This document shows, one piece after another, positions 35,990 through 44,652 of a stretch of 64,000 nt of DNA (positions are counted from its first letter, which is position 1; each line of letters starts with the position of its first letter). Below the pieces are notes generated by a model. It was not told the origin of the DNA and ran no database searches. It saw nothing but the letters and a program-made list of their open reading frames with translations. The stretch comes from Alphaproteobacteria bacterium SS10 (GTDB lineage Bacteria > Pseudomonadota > Alphaproteobacteria > TMED2), in the NCBI GenBank assembly GCA_019192455.1, contig JAHCML010000003.1, forward strand, positions 194,911 through 258,910. Direction: 5' to 3'. Both the position numbers and the translations under genes were made by a program.

Positions 35990-36021
35990 GCGGGGCGCTG
36001 GTCACTTGATCCAGGCCCCGC
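35990..36021 (-). promoter_or_regulatory. Hairpin between binding-protein and permease genes
   Basis: GCGGGGC (35990-35996) pairs with GCCCCGC (36015-36021) and, after one bulged base, CTGG with CCAG. On the coding strand the stem is followed by TTCTCTTT, moderately U-rich. Such a structure after a binding-protein gene usually protects its mRNA or attenuates reading into the permeases, giving the excess of receptor that these transporters need. Confidence 0.6.
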
Positions 36022-36040
36022 AATCCCGTGTTAGCGGTGA

Positions 36041-36847
36041 TTAGCCGCCATAGATGTCAAAGTCGAAATACTTGCTCTGAATGGTCAGGTATTCGCCATT
36101 CTCCCGGATGCCTTTGATGGCGCGGTTGAACATATCGACCAAGTCCTGGTCTTCCTTACGGATGGCAACACCAACACCTTCGCCGAAACCGGCCCAGACT
36201 TTACCGTCCAGGGCTGGGCCAACCATGCCATAGCCTTCGCCATCGGGGGTTTTGAGGAAGCTCTCATCCAGGACGATGCTGTCAGCCAGCAGGGCGTCGA
36301 CACGACCGGCGGCGAGGTCCAGATTGGCCTGCTCTTGGGTGTCGTAGTAGCGGATCTCAACCACGCCATCGAGGTTATCCTCGAGGAAATTGGCGTGAAT
36401 GGTTGAGGACTGAACGCCCACAACTTTACCGTCCATGGCGGCCTTCATACCGTCCAGGTCAAAGTCTGCGATGGCACCGTCTTCAACTACGAAACGGGCT
36501 GGGGTCTGGTAGTACTTGTCGGTGAAGGCAACGCGCTTCTTACGCTCTTCCGTGATCGACATGGAGGCGATGATCGCATCGTATTTGTTGGCGAGCAGGG
36601 CCGGGATAATGCCATCCCAATCCTGGGCAACAATCTCACACTCAACCTTGAGATAGCGGCACATCGCATTGGCGATCTCAACATCGAAACCGATGAGGTT
36701 GCCGGCCGTGTCCTTCATGTTGAATGGAGGGTAGGCGCCCTCAGTGGCGATCCGGATTTTGTCACGGGCGGCGGCATCGCCAGCCATGGAGAATGCCATG
36801 ACGGCGGCGGTCACACCGGCCACGGCAATGGTGAGAAATTTTTTCAT
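36041..36847 (-). CDS. Polar amino acid ABC transporter periplasmic binding protein (HisJ/ArgT type)
   Basis: A 268-residue receptor. The ATG used (MKKFLTIAVAGVTAAVMAFSM) has AAGGAG upstream and starts a Sec signal ending near GDAAA; the frame is open 68 codons further but into non-coding bases. The mature part shows the family's family 3 solute-binding layout: KIRIATEGAYPPFNMKDTAGNLIGFDVEIANAM split over the first lobe, DAIIASMSITEERKK, VVGVQSSTIHANFLE and a Cys pair from CRYLKVEC. Lys/Arg/Orn or His is the likely ligand by similarity with ArgT/HisJ. Confidence 0.9.
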   Translation of the reverse strand: MKKFLTIAVAGVTAAVMAFSMAGDAAARDKIRIATEGAYPPFNMKDTAGNLIGFDVEIANAMCRYLKVECEIVAQDWDGIIPALLANKYDAIIASMSITEERKKRVAFTDKYYQTPARFVVEDGAIADFDLDGMKAAMDGKVVGVQSSTIHANFLEDNLDGVVEIRYYDTQEQANLDLAAGRVDALLADSIVLDESFLKTPDGEGYGMVGPALDGKVWAGFGEGVGVAIRKEDQDLVDMFNRAIKGIRENGEYLTIQSKYFDFDIYGG

Positions 36848-36911
36848 CGAACAAAGCTCCTTGTTATCGGTTCGATTAAAGAGATGAAGACCTCCGGCCA
36901 GGGCTGCTTGA

Positions 36912-37748
36912 TTACAGCTGACTGGCCAGGAACTGACGGCAACGCTCACTATCGGCGCGCTCAAAGACTTTTTGTGGTGAGCCACGCTCCTCGACCTGAC
37001 CTTCGTGCAGGAAGACGACCTCTGACGAGACCTCACGGGCGAAGCCCATCTCATGGGTGACGATCAGCATGGTCATGCCTTCCTCGGCCAGGGCGCGCAT
37101 GACCCGCAGCACCTCGCCGACCAACTCAGGGTCCAGGGCGGAGGTGGGCTCATCGAACAGCATCACCTTAGGCCGCATGGCAAGGGCACGGGCAATGGCA
37201 ACGCGCTGTTGCTGGCCACCGGAAAGTTCAGACGGATAGGCATCGGCCTTGGGGCCAACGCCAACCTTCTCAAGCAGCTCACGCGCTTCCTCGGTGACCT
37301 CGCGCTTAGACCGGCCAAGCACCTGGATTGGTGCTTCGGTCACATTCTCAAGCGCGGTCATATGGCTCCATAGGTTAAAGCCCTGGAACACCATGCCGAG
37401 GCTGGCGCGAATGCGATCGACTTGTCGGCGGTCAGCGGGCTCGGCGGTGCCGTCGCGGCGCGCGCGCATGCGGATTTGCTCGCCTGCGATCTTAATCACG
37501 CCCTGATCCGGGGTTTCCAGCAGGTTCACACAGCGCAGCATGGTCGACTTACCAGAGCCGCTGGACCCAATGATTGAGATTACATCCCCATCCGCAGCAT
37601 TCATCGACACGCCATTCAAGACGTGAAGATCGCCAAAGCGCTTATGAAGGTCGTGGATTTCGAGGGCGGGGTTGGTTGATGGGTTGGTGCCGGTTGCCGC
37701 ACCATCCTGATCACCATCTGATCTTACGGCCGCTGTCGTTGTCGACAT
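36912..37748 (-). CDS. Polar amino acid ABC transporter ATPase (HisP type)
   Basis: A 278-residue ATPase and first gene of the operon. The ATG (MSTTTAAVRSDGD) has TAAGGA upstream; the frame extends 45 codons further into bases that look non-coding. After a 28-residue hydrophilic leader the ABC domain has Walker A GSSGSGKST, the signature LSGGQQQRVAIARAL, and Walker B VMLFDEPTSALDP, then the switch His in VTHEMGFAREV. SVNMAADGDVIS-like and RRDGTAEPADRRQ segments are as in HisP/GlnQ. The 269 bases between it and the divergent gene at 38018 must hold its promoter, none of which I can place with confidence. Confidence 0.92.
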   Translation of the reverse strand: MSTTTAAVRSDGDQDGAATGTNPSTNPALEIHDLHKRFGDLHVLNGVSMNAADGDVISIIGSSGSGKSTMLRCVNLLETPDQGVIKIAGEQIRMRARRDGTAEPADRRQVDRIRASLGMVFQGFNLWSHMTALENVTEAPIQVLGRSKREVTEEARELLEKVGVGPKADAYPSELSGGQQQRVAIARALAMRPKVMLFDEPTSALDPELVGEVLRVMRALAEEGMTMLIVTHEMGFAREVSSEVVFLHEGQVEERGSPQKVFERADSERCRQFLASQL

Positions 37749-38017
37749 GCCTGTCCTTATATTCGATTGCCGTGGCTGATGTGGCTCAGCTCGTCTTTCA
37801 TCAGGCCTTGGGCTTTGCGCTTTGGACCGGATGACGCTTTCGTTACAGCGCGAGCAGGCTAAGTGGAAAACGTAGGGCTGCAAAGCACTTTTTGCAGGTG
37901 CGAGGCGGCCTCACCCAGCGATCGACGCGTCTTGCAGCGATTAGGGGCTTTGACCCCATCATGACGGTACAGGCATAATCTTGGCACTTAAGTTGTGACG
38001 CGACGCGGGAACAGGGC

Positions 38018-38755
38018 ATGTCGGCATTTGAATGGTTAAGCCAGATGGCGACCGGTGTTGGTCTCGCCCTATCTGGTCAGGCGTGCCCATTGCCACCGGT
38101 TGACCCGGTGGTGATTGTGCGCCCGCTTGAGCGCCCAATGCAAAGCGACTTCACCAAACCCTCCGCCGCGCTGGCCCAGGTGGCACAAAGCCAGATTACG
38201 GCACCGGTGACCGGCACCCAGGCGGCGCTGGGCGGTATGATGACGGTTGAGCTGACGGCGGATACCCGGGTTCAGTTTGGTGGCGCTGATGCCCGAAAGG
38301 GTGAGGGCGCCTGCATCTGGGCATCCCGGGTTGAGGTTGATTTGATCCTGCAGGGTACGCTGTACGTTAACGCGATGTATCAACCGGGCAGTTGCATGCA
38401 TGATGCCATCGCAGAACATGAGTTAGAGCACTATCAGCAAAGCCAGCAGGTTGTGCTTCAAGAGCTTTCAAGCGTACAGCGTACGGCAATGGCTAAGGTT
38501 GATGAGATTGGGGTTGTTGGCCCCATGCCGCCTGAGGCTGCACGCCAACAGGGCAAGCCAATTGGCGATGCCATCACCGCCGCCGTTCAAGCTGAGATCA
38601 ACCGGCTAAACATCCAACAGCAAGAGCTTCACGCGGCCCATGACAACGCGATCGAGAACCTCGAGACGCTTACGGCGTGTCGCGAGGGTGGTGGCTATGT
38701 TCACCAGGCCCCCGACCTCCAAAGCCTGATCGACGCAGTTGGTGAGGATGGCTGA
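38018..38755 (+). CDS. HExxH protein 1 of a tandem triplet, putative exported metallopeptidase
   Basis: A 245-residue protein with GGGAACAGGG before its ATG. It has HELEH at 134-138 (HExxH), preceded by Cys126 eight residues earlier and Cys99 a further 27 earlier (GACIWASRV...YQPGSCMHDAIAEHELEH). The two following genes keep exactly these spacings. The N-terminus is only mildly hydrophobic (ATGVGLALSGQACPL) and is a poor signal peptide. The second half is helical and Gln/Glu-rich. HExxH suggests a zinc peptidase, loosely recalling DUF922, but a third metal ligand is not evident: where the other two have Asp four residues after the motif, this copy has Ser or Gln. Family not established. Confidence 0.7.
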   Translation: MSAFEWLSQMATGVGLALSGQACPLPPVDPVVIVRPLERPMQSDFTKPSAALAQVAQSQITAPVTGTQAALGGMMTVELTADTRVQFGGADARKGEGACIWASRVEVDLILQGTLYVNAMYQPGSCMHDAIAEHELEHYQQSQQVVLQELSSVQRTAMAKVDEIGVVGPMPPEAARQQGKPIGDAITAAVQAEINRLNIQQQELHAAHDNAIENLETLTACREGGGYVHQAPDLQSLIDAVGEDG

Positions 38756-39466
38756 GTGACTGCGTGGATCGCCGGTTTAGGTCTTTTGACAATTGGCATG
38801 GTCATGGTCCCGGGCGCCCAGGCAAAAGCGCAGGGAACATTCACCTGCCCTGAAACGCCGGCGGCAACCTACACTCTCGCCATCGATAGCCAAGACGTAC
38901 AGATCATCGAAAATGCGGGGCCAGAGCAGCTGCGGGGCCTGTATGATCAACACAACCGCGCCCATGGCCATTACGGCAGCAGCCCCGCCGATAACCAGCA
39001 TGCCGTGATTGGCGGCCTGCACCATGGCGAACTTCGCCTGCGCAGTGAGATTAAGATGCTGCAGGCCACACGGTCGGATTCATCAATGGCCTGTCTTGGT
39101 GTTCAAGTGCTTGAGCTGTCTTTGGTTTATAAGCCGGTGATTTACATCTCTCGGACTAAGCCCAGAGGCAGTTGCGAGTATCAGGCTGCCCTACAACATG
39201 AATATAAGCACCTGACAACCGACCTCAGAATTCTACGTGATTGGGTGCCTAGTTTACGAGATGCGGCAAAGGCCGGTCTCGATAAGGTGGCTCAGCCGAT
39301 GCGGGTAAGGGCAACTGATCTGGCCCGGGCCAGGGATGACATTCAACGGCGGGTTGTGGCACCGCTCGATCGGGTGATGGATCAGGTGGAAGCAGAGCGT
39401 GATCGCCAGCAAAGTGCCATCGATACGCCGGAAGAGTATGAGAGGGTGGCGCGCCAATGTCCTTGA
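38756..39466 (+). CDS. HExxH protein 2 of a tandem triplet, putative exported metallopeptidase
   Basis: A 236-residue protein whose GTG start abuts the TGA of the first copy. A signal peptide (MTAWIAGLGLLTIGMVMVPGAQA) is followed by a Thr/Asp-rich region and the conserved core: Cys113 (MACLGVQV), the VYKPVIYISR strand, Cys140 (RGSC) and HEYKH at 148-152. The sequence after it (HLTTDLRILRDW) offers an Asp as a possible third ligand. The last 70 residues form a long charged helix with RARDDIQRR and EAERDRQQSAID. Its end overlaps the start of copy 3 by ten bases, so the three are certainly cotranscribed. Confidence 0.75.
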   Translation: MTAWIAGLGLLTIGMVMVPGAQAKAQGTFTCPETPAATYTLAIDSQDVQIIENAGPEQLRGLYDQHNRAHGHYGSSPADNQHAVIGGLHHGELRLRSEIKMLQATRSDSSMACLGVQVLELSLVYKPVIYISRTKPRGSCEYQAALQHEYKHLTTDLRILRDWVPSLRDAAKAGLDKVAQPMRVRATDLARARDDIQRRVVAPLDRVMDQVEAERDRQQSAIDTPEEYERVARQCP

Positions 39467-40137
39467 GAATGTTTGGGATCACAATCGCTGCGATGGCCTT
39501 GGCAGCAATCGGTGTAATGGCGCCCAGCCAAGCCCAGGCCAGCTGCTTGATGGATGGTGTGCCCCAGGCACGGGTGTTGCTAGACATCGCACCAACCCAT
39601 ACCAACACGACGCGAAGCTTTGACCAGCTAACCCGTATACCTAACAACACTCGGCTGGGCCTGACCGAGGGGCACCAGGTTGGCGGTCTGTCGGTGGGTG
39701 ATATCCGGCTTGCCAGTCAGATTGAGTTTGGCAACTCAGTAAACTTCTTCTCCGGTGACACATGCCTTTGGGTTCGTGGCTTAACGATCAATATCTCGCT
39801 CGAACCTGTGATCTATATCGCCCGCGAGCTGCAGCGTGGCAGTTGCCGGTATCGAACTTTGTTAGAGCATGAGCAGCGCCATGTGGCCGCCGATCGTCGT
39901 CTGCTTGAAACCTATCAGAGCCGCATTGAGACAGAGCTAGGGCTTGCCCTGCTAGAGATGGGGGCAACCGGTCCCGTACCTGTCTCACTAGCATCACAAG
40001 TACAGCAGGAGCTTTCGGCTGAAGTGGGGCGTACGGTTGATGCGGCCATGGAAGAGTTTGCGCAAGCTAGAGACCGGGCCCAGCAGGCGATTGATAACCC
40101 AGCTGAGTATGCTCGTCTTAGCCGGGCTTGCAGCTAG
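39457..40137 (+). CDS. HExxH protein 3 of a tandem triplet, putative exported metallopeptidase
   Basis: A 226-residue protein with a good signal peptide (MFGITIAAMALAAIGVMAPSQAQA). The core repeats that of copy 2: Cys103 (DTCLWVRGL), LEPVIYIAREL, Cys130 (RGSC) and HEQRH at 138-142, with the nearby VAADRR giving a possible third ligand. VYQPGS/RGSCRYR residues and the helical C-terminus with ARDRAQQAIDNPAEYARL match the end of copy 2 (DRQQSAIDTPEEYERV). The final residue pair is CS, as copy 2 ends in CP. Probable substrate and role unknown; it ends eight bases before the convergent ccm operon. Confidence 0.76.
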   Translation: MSLRMFGITIAAMALAAIGVMAPSQAQASCLMDGVPQARVLLDIAPTHTNTTRSFDQLTRIPNNTRLGLTEGHQVGGLSVGDIRLASQIEFGNSVNFFSGDTCLWVRGLTINISLEPVIYIARELQRGSCRYRTLLEHEQRHVAADRRLLETYQSRIETELGLALLEMGATGPVPVSLASQVQQELSAEVGRTVDAAMEEFAQARDRAQQAIDNPAEYARLSRACS

Positions 40138-40145
40138 GTTATCCC

Positions 40146-40778
40146 CTACTGATCAGTGGTGCCGAGGCGGTCTCGCAGGCCTGGCAGCCAGGGTTCATCG
40201 CCGTTAGCCTCAGCTAACAGCGCCTCCCAGCGCTCCCTGGCGGCATCCAATTTGCCCGCCTGCCATAGCGCCAGCCCAGCATAGAACCGCGCACCCTGTT
40301 GGTCCGGCTCAACCCGTAGGATGTCATCGATCAGATCAATCGCTTCCGGCGTTACCAGCCCTTCCTCACTGGCTATCAGCGCCTCAAGCTGGGCGAGCCT
40401 GAGGGCCGTATTGCCGCCGCTAAGATCTGCCGCCCGTGCAAAGGCGGCAGCGGCATCCCGGTGCCGTTGAAGTTGGGCCCAAGCCTGCCCCAATAACGCC
40501 CAGCCTGCCGCATCCCCTCGTTCATTGCCCAGATTGGCTGCCATCTCTTCGGCGGCAGCAACCATCATGGCCTGTTGGTTTAGGAAGCCCTGATCCCGGC
40601 CAGCGAGTGGCTGATCAGGTAAATCCGGGTTACCGGCCCAGAGATAGATGCCAATCGCAGCCAAGGGCACCGTGGCGATGATCACCATGCTAGCGGTTTT
40701 CTGACGCTTCAGTGGGGCCGCCACAACGGCACAAACCAAGGCAGAAATGACAGCGGCGGCAATCCAGAGGCTACACAT
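40146..40778 (-). CDS. ccmI: Cytochrome c biogenesis protein CcmI-like (TPR)
   Basis: Last gene of the ccm operon; CcmI captures apocytochrome c for the CcmFH haem ligase. The 210-residue protein has two N-terminal membrane segments (about 3-20 and 30-47) and a periplasmic TPR-type helical part (GWALLGQAWAQLQRHRDAAAAFARAADLS, LALWQAGKLDAARERWEALL). It is shorter than the 350-400 residues of many alphaproteobacterial CcmI proteins and lacks the usual long linker, more like the C-terminal half of E. coli CcmH. Identity is supported mainly by its place after ccmH. Confidence 0.8.
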   Translation of the reverse strand: MCSLWIAAAVISALVCAVVAAPLKRQKTASMVIIATVPLAAIGIYLWAGNPDLPDQPLAGRDQGFLNQQAMMVAAAEEMAANLGNERGDAAGWALLGQAWAQLQRHRDAAAAFARAADLSGGNTALRLAQLEALIASEEGLVTPEAIDLIDDILRVEPDQQGARFYAGLALWQAGKLDAARERWEALLAEANGDEPWLPGLRDRLGTTDQ

Positions 40779-40796
40779 ATCAGGAACTACGCGGGT

Positions 40797-41282
40797 TTAA
40801 CCGCGCCCCTCCCGTTGGTCATCTTCCTCCCATTGGTCGATCGGCAGCGGTGCTAAGACTGGTGCATTGGTGGCCCGTCGACGGAACCATAGGGTTGCCA
40901 ACACCAGTAGCGTCAGGGCGGCTGGCAGGCCCCATAGTAGGTAGGTGCGTGTTGTCACCGGTGGGCTCAACAACACCCGCTCACCATAACGATCGATCAG
41001 CGCCGTGATAATTTCACTATCCTCAGCCCCGCCGGAGAGCTCACGACGGATGAACCGCTGCATATCTAGGGCGAGGGTGGCTTCTGAATCCGCAATGGAT
41101 TGGTTGGCACAAACCACACAGCGCAGATCTTCAGCCAATGCCCGGGCCCGTTGCTCCAGCGCCGGGTCTTCCAGCAGTTCCTCTGGCGGTAGGGTGCCTG
41201 CCGCACTGTATTTTTGTCCGACAATGGGGCAAAAAAGTAGGCATAAGGCTATGAAAAATATAAGTGTCGTGTGCTTGTTCAT
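40797..41282 (-). CDS. ccmH: Cytochrome c-type biogenesis protein CcmH (thiol-oxidoreductase)
   Basis: Membrane-bound periplasmic protein that reduces the apocytochrome CxxCH thiols before haem attachment. The 161-residue protein has a signal/anchor (TTLIFFIALCLLFCPIV), the redox motif LRCVVCANQS with Cys55 and Cys58, the helical MQRFIRRELSGGAEDSEI region with ALIDRYGERVLLSPP, and a C-terminal membrane helix near 120-140. This matches the short CcmH/CycL form. Its start overlaps ccmG by four bases. Confidence 0.95.
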   Translation of the reverse strand: MNKHTTLIFFIALCLLFCPIVGQKYSAAGTLPPEELLEDPALEQRARALAEDLRCVVCANQSIADSEATLALDMQRFIRRELSGGAEDSEIITALIDRYGERVLLSPPVTTRTYLLWGLPAALTLLVLATLWFRRRATNAPVLAPLPIDQWEEDDQREGRG

Positions 41283-41887
41283 CGAACGCTCTCTTGCTCG
41301 ATCTGTGCAAGTACGGCATCCAATTGGTCGATCTGAATATCGGTGATTGGGCCCTGAAAGCGGAAGCGGATCATCCCGGCACGGTCGATGACGAAGGTTT
41401 CCGGCATACCGGTAATGCCAAAGCCAAGCGCCGCCTTGCCAAGCGGATCCAGCCCCGCGGCCTCGAAGGGATTTCCAGCCTTCACGAGGTAGTCGGCCGC
41501 CGCCTCTGGCCGATCACGATAGGCGATGCCGAATAGGGTGAGGTCGTCACGCCGGGCCAGGGCCATAAGGTAGGGGTGCTCAATCCGGCAGGGGGCACAC
41601 CAAGACGCGAAGAAATTCACCATCTTAAATGGCGTCTCGCTAGACAGAACCGCGCCGATATCCAGGCCTTGGATCGGGCCATCGGCGTCTGTGCCATCGA
41701 GTGAGAATTCAGGTAAGGCGCGTTCCTGCAAGGTGGTATCGAGCTGACCGATGATCAGGGCGTCTGGTGCTGGTCGGCTTAGGGCAATCGCAAACCCGAC
41801 AACCAAGAGCAATACCAGGGCAGCCGGTAGCCAGACCAGCAAGCGTCGCTCGGTCTTCACGGGATCGATGGGGGCTTCATCACTCAT
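41279..41887 (-). CDS. ccmG: Periplasmic thiol:disulfide interchange protein CcmG (DsbE)
   Basis: Thioredoxin-like protein that supplies reductant to CcmH and apocytochrome c. The 202 residues comprise one N-terminal membrane anchor (about 16-37) and a periplasmic thioredoxin fold with active site SWCAPC (Cys97 and Cys100), the preceding MVNFFA strand, the cis-Pro region ITGMPETFVIDRAG, and the family's GIAYRDRPEAAADYL insert. Overlaps ccmF upstream and ccmH downstream by four bases each. Confidence 0.95.
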   Translation of the reverse strand: MSDEAPIDPVKTERRLLVWLPAALVLLLVVGFAIALSRPAPDALIIGQLDTTLQERALPEFSLDGTDADGPIQGLDIGAVLSSETPFKMVNFFASWCAPCRIEHPYLMALARRDDLTLFGIAYRDRPEAAADYLVKAGNPFEAAGLDPLGKAALGFGITGMPETFVIDRAGMIRFRFQGPITDIQIDQLDAVLAQIEQESVR

Positions 41888-43896
41888 GTGACGGCCTCGC
41901 TAGCACCGGTGACGGCATCGGTCTTTGGTTGCGCCTTATGCTGAAACAGCCGGTCAGCCGCGGCGATCAGGCCGCCAAAGGCCATGATGAAGGAACCAAG
42001 CCAGATCAGCACGATCATCGGGTGATACTGCAGATGCAGTGACCACGCGGCGGCCGCATTGGTATTGCCAGGCTCAAGCGGGGCATTGACCTCATCCGGC
42101 TGGCCGAGGGTGGCATAGAGGTTGCCCCAGCCATCAAACCGGATTGCGGCCTCGGTCGTGCGCATCTGCGCGACCGGGTACCAGCGCTTCTCTGGCTCCA
42201 GGCTGAAGCCATCACCTTTTAACACGCCCCGATCGGCATCGTAATTCGGTCCATCGGCACGGCTCGCCCCATCAAACACTAGATTATGGCCGGCGAGGCT
42301 CACGGTTTGTCCGGGCTCAAGGCGCAGGATCTTTTCTTCACTCCACACGGCTGACCCCGCAATGCCCAGCACCATGACGCCAACGCCCAGATGGGCAATG
42401 GTCATCCCCTGCTGCCAGGCGGGCAGGTGCCAGCCCTTAGCGAGGCTTTGACCGGCGCGGTCCCACCATTGAATGGCGCTAGTGGCGATGATCCAGAAAC
42501 CGGAGGCAAGACCCAGCCCAGCCAGTGCACCCCCCAAAGTCTCAGGTCGCACCACAGCGGCACCCAGCCCAAGGCAAATCAAGCCGGCCCAACGGAGGCG
42601 CTTCATCGCCGGGGCCAAAGTGGCCTGGCGCCAGGGTAGGAAGGGCGCAACACCAATGGCTAAGAGGAGCGGGGCAAAGATGGGCACCACGGTCGCCTCA
42701 AAATAGGGTGGGCCAACGGAGACGGGCGGCAGGTTGAGGATCTGAAGGAAGAGTGGGTACAGCGTACCGAGCAACACCACGGCACAGCTGAGGGCCAGTA
42801 AGAGGTTGTTGAGGATCAGTGCACCCTCACGGCTAACGGGTGCGAATTCCGGGTTTGGTGGCATCGCTTTGGCCTGGCCAGCGCGCCAGCCATAAAGAGC
42901 TAAGGCACCGGTCACCGATACACCGATCAGGACGAGGATCGCGGCACCCCGATCCGGATCCAGTGCAAAGGCGTGGACCGAGGTAAGCACGCCAGAGCGG
43001 ACCAGAAACGTGCCCAGCAAGGACAAGGAGAAGGTTAGGATTGCCAGCAGGACGGTCCAACTGGCCATGGCCTGTCGCTTCGCCAGGACATGGATTGAAT
43101 GCAAAAGGGCGGTGCCCGCCAGCCATGGCAGCAGGCTGGCATTCTCAACCGGGTCCCAGAACCACCATCCACCCCAGCCAAGCTCGTAATACGCCCACCA
43201 GGAGCCGAGGGAGATGCCGACGGTTAGGGCCGACCAAGCGACTAGCACGGGGCGGCCAGTGGCCCGGGCCCAGTCACGATCAATCTTGCCAATCAGAAGA
43301 CCTGCGACAGCGAAGGCAAAGGCGCTCGCAAACCCGACATAGCCCAGATAAAGCAGCGGCGGGTGCAGCGCCAAGGCAGGGTCCTGCAGCAGCGGGTTCA
43401 GATCCTGACCATCAACCGGCGCTTCCAGCAGCCGGGAAAATGGGTTGGAGGTGGCAATCAACAGGATCAGAAAGCCGATCCCAAGCAGGCCATGCACGCC
43501 AACGCTAACGGTTCTCAGCGGTGGGTCCCCACGATCCCGGTCGGGTCGTCCAGCAACGGCAGCGCCGAAGGCAGCTAGCACTAGAACCCAGAGCAACAAC
43601 GACCCCTCATGATTGCCCCAAACGCCGGCGATTTTATAGATCAACGGCTTGGCCGAATGGCTGTTCTGGGTCACGACCAATAGGGAAAAATCTGAGGTCA
43701 CAAAGCTATAGGTGAGGCCGATAAAGGCGGTGGCGATGAGGCCGAATTGAAGCCAGGCGGCACGGCTCGCCGCCGCTGCCCTGGCGGCCCTTACACCCGC
43801 ATCGCTAACGTTAAGGCTGGCAAGACCAGCCCAGGATTGAACCGCCGCCATGACAAGCGCCAGCACCAGTACAAAATGGCTTAGCTCGGCGATCAT
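41884..43896 (-). CDS. ccmF: Cytochrome c haem lyase subunit CcmF
   Basis: Large inner-membrane protein (670 residues, about 14 helices) that takes haem from holo-CcmE and joins it to apocytochrome c. The tryptophan-rich WWD domain is clear: WAYYELGWGGWWFWDPVENA near 250-265, with the flanking conserved His residues (NHEGSLLLWV near 115; ALLHSIHVL later). The terminal part has a periplasmic domain (WSEEKILRLEPGQTVSL, RWYPVAQMRTTEAAI) and a final membrane helix. Complete, with four-base overlaps to ccmE and ccmG. Confidence 0.96.
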   Translation of the reverse strand: MIAELSHFVLVLALVMAAVQSWAGLASLNVSDAGVRAARAAAASRAAWLQFGLIATAFIGLTYSFVTSDFSLLVVTQNSHSAKPLIYKIAGVWGNHEGSLLLWVLVLAAFGAAVAGRPDRDRGDPPLRTVSVGVHGLLGIGFLILLIATSNPFSRLLEAPVDGQDLNPLLQDPALALHPPLLYLGYVGFASAFAFAVAGLLIGKIDRDWARATGRPVLVAWSALTVGISLGSWWAYYELGWGGWWFWDPVENASLLPWLAGTALLHSIHVLAKRQAMASWTVLLAILTFSLSLLGTFLVRSGVLTSVHAFALDPDRGAAILVLIGVSVTGALALYGWRAGQAKAMPPNPEFAPVSREGALILNNLLLALSCAVVLLGTLYPLFLQILNLPPVSVGPPYFEATVVPIFAPLLLAIGVAPFLPWRQATLAPAMKRLRWAGLICLGLGAAVVRPETLGGALAGLGLASGFWIIATSAIQWWDRAGQSLAKGWHLPAWQQGMTIAHLGVGVMVLGIAGSAVWSEEKILRLEPGQTVSLAGHNLVFDGASRADGPNYDADRGVLKGDGFSLEPEKRWYPVAQMRTTEAAIRFDGWGNLYATLGQPDEVNAPLEPGNTNAAAAWSLHLQYHPMIVLIWLGSFIMAFGGLIAAADRLFQHKAQPKTDAVTGASEAVT

Positions 43897-44414
43897 GGCT
43901 GCAGGGTCCCAGTGCTTTGCAGCTGGCCCTTGGGGCGATTGCGCTCTAGCGCGGCGGCAACCTCCGGCGGCATGTAGTTCTCATCATGCTTGGCCAGGAT
44001 CTCATCAGACTGGAAGCGCCCTTCCGCATCCAGGCTGCCGATTGCGACGACGCCTTGCCCCTCACGGAACAGATCGGGGAGGATGCCGCGGTAGGTAACC
44101 GGGGTTGTGGCCTCGTAATCCGTAACGACGAAGTGGACCACCAGGCCGCCGGGTTCACGCTCAATCGAGTTATCCGCCACCATCCCGCCAAGGCGGAAAT
44201 CGCGCCCAACGGGTAGGTCGGCGGCGGACAGGTCGGCGGGGCTGTAGAAGAAGGTGATGTTCTGCTCAAGCGCGGTGATGGCGAGCACGGCGGCCGCGCT
44301 GACAACCAAGGCACCAAGGCCTAGCCAGGCCATACGCTTGTGCTTGCCCTGCCATTTTGGCCCGGGCATGCGCTGCATGTCAGGGGAGTTTGCCGCACCG
44401 TTATCGAGCGTCAT
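43893..44414 (-). CDS. ccmE: Cytochrome c-type biogenesis haem chaperone CcmE
   Basis: Periplasmic haem chaperone anchored by one N-terminal helix (about 28-50). The covalent haem-binding His is H143, with Y147 as the axial ligand, in the conserved ILAKHDENYMPPEV segment. The OB-fold strands (FRLGGMVADNSI, LVVHFVVTDYEA, YRGILPDLFREGQGVVAIG) are typical. The protein has a 20-residue N-terminal extension before the membrane helix. Its ATG overlaps the ccmD stop by four bases. Confidence 0.96.
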   Translation of the reverse strand: MTLDNGAANSPDMQRMPGPKWQGKHKRMAWLGLGALVVSAAAVLAITALEQNITFFYSPADLSAADLPVGRDFRLGGMVADNSIEREPGGLVVHFVVTDYEATTPVTYRGILPDLFREGQGVVAIGSLDAEGRFQSDEILAKHDENYMPPEVAAALERNRPKGQLQSTGTLQP

Positions 44415-44548
44415 TTTGCCGGGGTCTCATCTTGACCGGCTGCCCTCATCCAACGACGCCGATACCGCCAACTCAACCCCAGCACGGCAAGCGTCACCAC
44501 GCCGGTGACGGCATAGGCACTCCAAACATAGGCGGCGTATTGGTCCAT
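44411..44548 (-). CDS. ccmD: Haem exporter protein CcmD
   Basis: A 45-residue protein: MDQYAAYVWSAYAVTG followed by one membrane helix (about 8-26), then a basic cytoplasmic stretch (WRYRRRWMRA) and a short polar tail. This is the standard CcmD shape, including the YAAYVWxAY opening. CcmD joins CcmA, B, C and E and helps release holo-CcmE. It ends in an ATGA overlap with ccmE and starts 104 bases after the ccmC stop. Confidence 0.92.
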   Translation of the reverse strand: MDQYAAYVWSAYAVTGVVTLAVLGLSWRYRRRWMRAAGQDETPAK

Positions 44549-44652
44549 GGTAGCGGTATGGGTCTTTGGTCAGCTCGAATTATGAGTGCTGCTTATGTAG
44601 GGCGAAAAACGCCGAAGGGCCAGGATTTGCGACCCTCTATCGCAACCGTGAC

